Source of the DNA: Zhihengliuella alba | GTDB taxonomy: Bacteria > Actinomycetota > Actinomycetes > Actinomycetales > Micrococcaceae | Assembly: GCF_039538765.1 (NCBI RefSeq) | Contig: NZ_BAABCJ010000005.1 | Span: 367,390 to 431,389 of the forward strand | Direction of reading: 5' to 3' | DNA length: 64,000 nt | Part shown: piece by piece, positions 61,299 through 64,000 of the stretch | Layout: each line of letters begins with the position of its first letter | Numbering within the stretch: the first letter of the stretch is position 1 | Notes under the pieces: generated by a model | Database searches by the model: none | Told to the model about the DNA's origin: nothing | The model's input: the letters and a program-made list of their open reading frames with translations, nothing else | Translations under genes and position numbers: made by a program

Positions 61299-62243
61299 GT
61301 GGCACTCTTCGAACGCGACGACCGCGAACTCATGCAGCAGATCGTTCTCCTCGTCGACAAGGATCGTCCCGCGCTCGAGTCGGAGGGTGTGGCCGCGGCG
61401 GCACTGGCGAGCGTGAACGCCTTCCTCGCCCAGCCCGATCTGCCTGAGTGGCGCCAATGGGCGGCCGGACACTTCGGCAAGTCGGTGCGCCGAGCCGACG
61501 CGCGGACCTTCCCGAAGATCGTTGCGGAGTTCGCCGATTCCCTCGGTGGGTTCGAGGGCGAGGCACGCCTCGACGAGCACGACGACGCATCCGTCGGCGG
61601 GGTAGCCATCGCGTTCGTTCCCGCGGCCAAGGAGGAACTGCCCAAGAAGGTCGCCAAGCTCCAGGTCTCGGGCACGGCACTGCCCCGGACACCCGAGGAG
61701 CGCAGGGAATGGCTGGCCGCCCGGGAGCCGGCGGAGACGGCGGAGCCCCGCTCAGCCGAAGGGTCTCTCCGGCCCGGCAGCGCAGCTCATCCAGCCCCGG
61801 AGGCGAGCACACCGGACAACGCCCCGCCGGCCGGAAGCAGCGCCGACGCGGTAGGTGCGTCGGCGTGGGCGCCGGTGGGCAGCATGGACACGACTGACAG
61901 CGACGACGAGACCGTCAGCCATGACAGGACCGCCAGCCGCGACGGGACCTGCGGCGGCGACACGACAGCCGTCGTCGTACTGGTCCTGAACGACGGGCTC
62001 GGCATGTCCACAGGTAAGGCCTCCGCGCAGGCGGCCCACGCCTTGTTCGCCTGGCTCCTGGAGGCAATCCGCCACGATCATCCGCGAGTCGACGCATGGT
62101 TGGCGGCCGGTCAGCCGCTCGACGTGCGCTGGGCCGACGCCGAGGACTTCGAGGCGCTCAAGCGGCAGGCCACGGGGCCGCTGATCCGCGACGCGGGCCG
62201 GACGGAGATCGAGCCGGGATCGGTCACCGCGTTCGTCGTCTGA
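61299..62243 (+). CDS. Peptidyl-tRNA hydrolase PTH2-like domain protein
   Basis: 314 residues from GTG at 61299 (an in-frame ATG at 61266 is possible; neither has a ribosome site). The N-terminal about 140 residues are a separate alpha/beta domain (LFERDDRELMQQIVLLVDKD; RPALESEGVAAAALASVNAF) that also appears to follow the PTH2 outline. A disordered acidic linker comes next, then TTAVVVLVLNDGLGMSTGKA and SAQAAHALFAW, the PTH2 motif GKxAAQxxHA, ending in GSVTAFVV. The likely activity is release of peptides from stalled tRNA. Two PTH2-like halves would be unusual. Confidence 0.65.
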   Translation: MALFERDDRELMQQIVLLVDKDRPALESEGVAAAALASVNAFLAQPDLPEWRQWAAGHFGKSVRRADARTFPKIVAEFADSLGGFEGEARLDEHDDASVGGVAIAFVPAAKEELPKKVAKLQVSGTALPRTPEERREWLAAREPAETAEPRSAEGSLRPGSAAHPAPEASTPDNAPPAGSSADAVGASAWAPVGSMDTTDSDDETVSHDRTASRDGTCGGDTTAVVVLVLNDGLGMSTGKASAQAAHALFAWLLEAIRHDHPRVDAWLAAGQPLDVRWADAEDFEALKRQATGPLIRDAGRTEIEPGSVTAFVV

Positions 62244-62294
62244 TTCCTGAGTTGGAGTACGCCGGCGTGGCCGGTGTCCGCCGTCATACGGTCG

Positions 62295-62348
62295 CCCGTG
62301 CCCGTGCCCGTGCCCGTGCCCGTGCCCGTGCCCGTGCCCGTGCCCGTG
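62295..62348. repeat. Nine perfect copies of CCCGTG
   Basis: A 54-bp hexanucleotide array between the convergent PTH2-like and esterase genes, 52 bases after the former's stop. Not within any supported gene. Confidence 0.95.
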
Positions 62349-62371
62349 CTATGCCTGTGTCTTGTGCTTGC

Positions 62372-63667
62372 TTATCGCTCGGGGCCCAGCCCGAGGTCTT
62401 CGAGCCACTTCAGCGTGACCTTCGAGTAGAGCTGCGATCCCATCGGCGTCGCTTCGAACACATGGTCGGCGAAGGGCACCCGCACCAGGGTGGTGTCCAC
62501 TCCCGCCCGGGCGGCAGTCGCCGCGAATTCGTAGACCGCGTGGGGCTGAACAGTGTGGTCGTTCTGGCCCTGCAGGATCAGGGTCGGAGGGGCCTGCGAG
62601 TTGATGTGCGTCGATGACTTCACGGCCCGGTACGTCTCCGGCCGTTCGGCCGGTGTGCCGCCGGTGTACCACTGGGTGAAACTGCGCCCGGGGCGGCTTC
62701 CGCTGGTCAGCGCATCTGCGTGGAGGGCGTACGGATCGACGGCCGGGAAGAGCACTGCCACGGCGTCGACCGTCGGGAAGCGGTCCGCTCCTGGGCAGTC
62801 CAGCCTGTCGGCATTGCCGCGGTAGGCGGTGTTGAGAGCCAGGTTGCCGCCTGCGCTGTCGCCCAGAGAGACGAACGTCGCGGGCGTCCCGCCATAGTCG
62901 GCGGCATGGGAGGCTGCCCAGGCCATGGCGCAACCGACCTGGGCCTCGGCGATGTCGGCGGTCGGATGATCCGGCGTGGCCAGCGTGTATTCGGCACTGA
63001 TGACGAGCCAGCCCTCGTCCGCCATCGTGGCCTTCATCCCGGCCGAGTCATCTGCCGGCGCGCCCCCGATCCAACCTCCGCCATGGGTGAAGAAGGCGAT
63101 CGGCGCCGGACCGGTTGACGGAGGAGTCGGCGCCCACACCGACACCTCGAGCGGTTCGCCTGCCGCAAGGCCGAAGCGCCCCGGATCGGCAGGGACGGTG
63201 CCGTACTGCTCGACGGCATCCGGAGCCCGGGGTGCGGCCGGTCGGGCGAGCGGGTTGACTAGTACTCCGTCGCCCAGGCCGGTGGCCGTGAAGCTGACCG
63301 TCACGATCACGCAGCCGACCAGGACCGCAGCGGCGAACGATGCAACGACGTGATGCCAGGGGCGGCGCTTCCGGGCTGCCCTCCTGCCGGTCAGTAAGAG
63401 CCAGGCGGCGAGGAGCAGGGCGGTCGCCAGCCCTGCCCAGGCGAACCAGCCCGAGAGCAGCGATCCGAGTTGGCCGATGACCGGCAGTTTCGGGACGAAC
63501 GCGCCGAGGACGAGCAAGGCAATGGGCAGCAGGCCGAGGCAGATCACCGAGAGCGCTGGTCCGGTCACCAGGCGCGCGACGACCGATGAGCGCGGCTGAT
63601 CGACCGTCGGACGTCGCCTGTCCGACGGGAGAGTCGTTCGCTGCAGCGAGGAGGCCGTTTCGGTCAT
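62372..63667 (-). CDS. Membrane-anchored alpha/beta-hydrolase (HSL-type esterase)
   Basis: 431 residues; ATG at 63667 with GAAGGAC upstream. Three N-terminal membrane helices, then an extracytoplasmic hydrolase: oxyanion loop THGGGWIGG, nucleophile elbow GDSAGGNLAL, Asp in LQGQNDHTV and His in PFADHVFEATP, the hormone-sensitive-lipase pattern. It should hydrolyse short acyl esters at the outer face of the membrane. Same design as other actinobacterial 'alpha/beta hydrolase with DUF1749-like head' proteins. It stands alone. Confidence 0.85.
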   Translation of the reverse strand: MTETASSLQRTTLPSDRRRPTVDQPRSSVVARLVTGPALSVICLGLLPIALLVLGAFVPKLPVIGQLGSLLSGWFAWAGLATALLLAAWLLLTGRRAARKRRPWHHVVASFAAAVLVGCVIVTVSFTATGLGDGVLVNPLARPAAPRAPDAVEQYGTVPADPGRFGLAAGEPLEVSVWAPTPPSTGPAPIAFFTHGGGWIGGAPADDSAGMKATMADEGWLVISAEYTLATPDHPTADIAEAQVGCAMAWAASHAADYGGTPATFVSLGDSAGGNLALNTAYRGNADRLDCPGADRFPTVDAVAVLFPAVDPYALHADALTSGSRPGRSFTQWYTGGTPAERPETYRAVKSSTHINSQAPPTLILQGQNDHTVQPHAVYEFAATAARAGVDTTLVRVPFADHVFEATPMGSQLYSKVTLKWLEDLGLGPER

Positions 63668-63826
63668 GGGGCGGAGGACGTCCTTCTCCGCGCGTGTCGA
63701 ATTTCCGTACCCGTTGGATCCGGATGCCGGCGCCCTTCCAGGCGTAGAGGACCCACGCTGCCTGGTTGCGTCGTCGTCCCGTTATCGGGGCTTAGGAGAT
63801 CGGTCGCCACAGTTCCAGCCTAGGGC

Positions 63827-63848
63827 CCGCTCGGACGATTGCGAGCGG
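63827..63848 (-). terminator. Hairpin after the DUF222/HNH-like gene
   Basis: CCGCTCG and CGAGCGG, 7-bp arms with an 8-base loop, 18 bases beyond the stop of the minus-strand gene that enters from the right. The rest of 63668-63826 is plain spacer. Confidence 0.5.
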
Positions 63849-63865
63849 TCGCCTCATCCCAGCTT

Positions 63866-64000
63866 TCAGAAGGGGATGGGGTCGGGTTCGGTCGGTGGCG
63901 TGAGGTTCAGGGTCGTCTGGGCGGTGGTGTCGGGGTGGAAGTGGGTGTTGCGCATCAGCGGTCGTGTCGGGTCGACGGTGGCCGGGGGTCGCCAGAGGGG
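63866..64000 (-). CDS. C-terminal tail of a DUF222/HNH endonuclease-like protein (partial)
   Basis: Only the last 44 codons are inside the window, open at the right edge. They read LWRPPATVDPTRPLMRNTHF and end TPPTEPDPIPF, the Pro/Thr-rich tail common in the many DUF222-HNH proteins of Micrococcaceae. The catalytic part is beyond the edge, so the assignment rests on resemblance of the tail alone. Confidence 0.5.
   Translation of the reverse strand, partial: PLWRPPATVDPTRPLMRNTHFHPDTTAQTTLNLTPPTEPDPIPF

Noticed and set aside
62295..62348. CRISPR-like array
   Set aside because: The units are six bases with no spacers and no cas genes are present.
62096..62617. 173-codon plus-strand frame with a poly-(Arg-Ala) run
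   Set aside because: The run is the translated CCCGTG array; the remainder is antisense of the esterase.

Overview
The window is high-GC DNA with dense genes. Third codon positions are mostly G or C, start codons include many GTG and TTG, and the family content is actinobacterial: a mycothiol-dependent DinB-like enzyme, DUF2637, DUF3618 and DUF4235 proteins, an actinobacterial holin-X-like protein, YhgE/Pip, and a DUF222/HNH-type tail. This fits Micrococcales and most resembles the Micrococcaceae; genus cannot be fixed from the sequence alone.

Bases 1-8,025 are a catabolic block on the plus strand: the end of an NCS1 permease, a proline-racemase-family enzyme with a Ser/Cys active-site pair, an MFS transporter, a flavin amine oxidase with an overlapping 16-codon leader ORF, an aldehyde dehydrogenase and a second FAD oxidoreductase. 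Bases 8,749-13,981 are a choline-to-glycine-betaine operon (BCCT transporter, betB, betA) closed by a very strong hairpin. Bases 14,083-17,930 hold a translationally coupled operon: an ABC-ATPase-like protein without a Walker A motif, a YhgE/Pip membrane protein and a TetR regulator, led by a palindromic operator. Small enzymes and a malic enzyme follow up to 21,230.

Bases about 21,240-23,260 have visibly lower GC and look like a decayed mobile or prophage island: a frameshifted ImmA/IrrE metallopeptidase, an orphan membrane protein, a near-perfect 42-bp palindrome and the N-terminal stump of a phage-type amidase. Ordinary chromosomal genes follow (CitE-like lyase, cyclodeaminase-like protein, exonuclease with BRCT domain, methyltransferase, MFS, K+ channel, YcnI-type copper protein, SRAP peptidase, HAD phosphatase, FAH hydrolase). 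Next come a TetR/DHA2 efflux pair under tandem palindromes, an ECF-sigma operon, and a two-gene set resembling cyclohexanecarboxyl-CoA degradation (badH/aliB-like).

Bases 42,788-48,042 contain a 34-codon peptide gene with its own hairpin, a DUF2637 protein, a mycothiol-type enzyme, a lower-GC class II Fic protein behind a leaderless promoter, an approximately 370-bp stretch of strong hairpins before a degenerate TM2 gene, and two membrane-anchored proteins. Bases 48,232-50,810 are an envelope/stress set (holin-X, DUF3618, DUF4235, YihY/BrkB). Bases 50,999-58,996 form a lactose/galactose divergon: DeoR regulator and galE leftward, lacZ-galT-galK rightward. The end holds an SGNH hydrolase, a frameshifted LysE exporter, a PTH2-like protein, a nine-copy CCCGTG repeat, a membrane-anchored esterase and the 3' tail of a DUF222/HNH-like gene. 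I saw no rRNA, tRNA, CRISPR array or intact insertion sequence.
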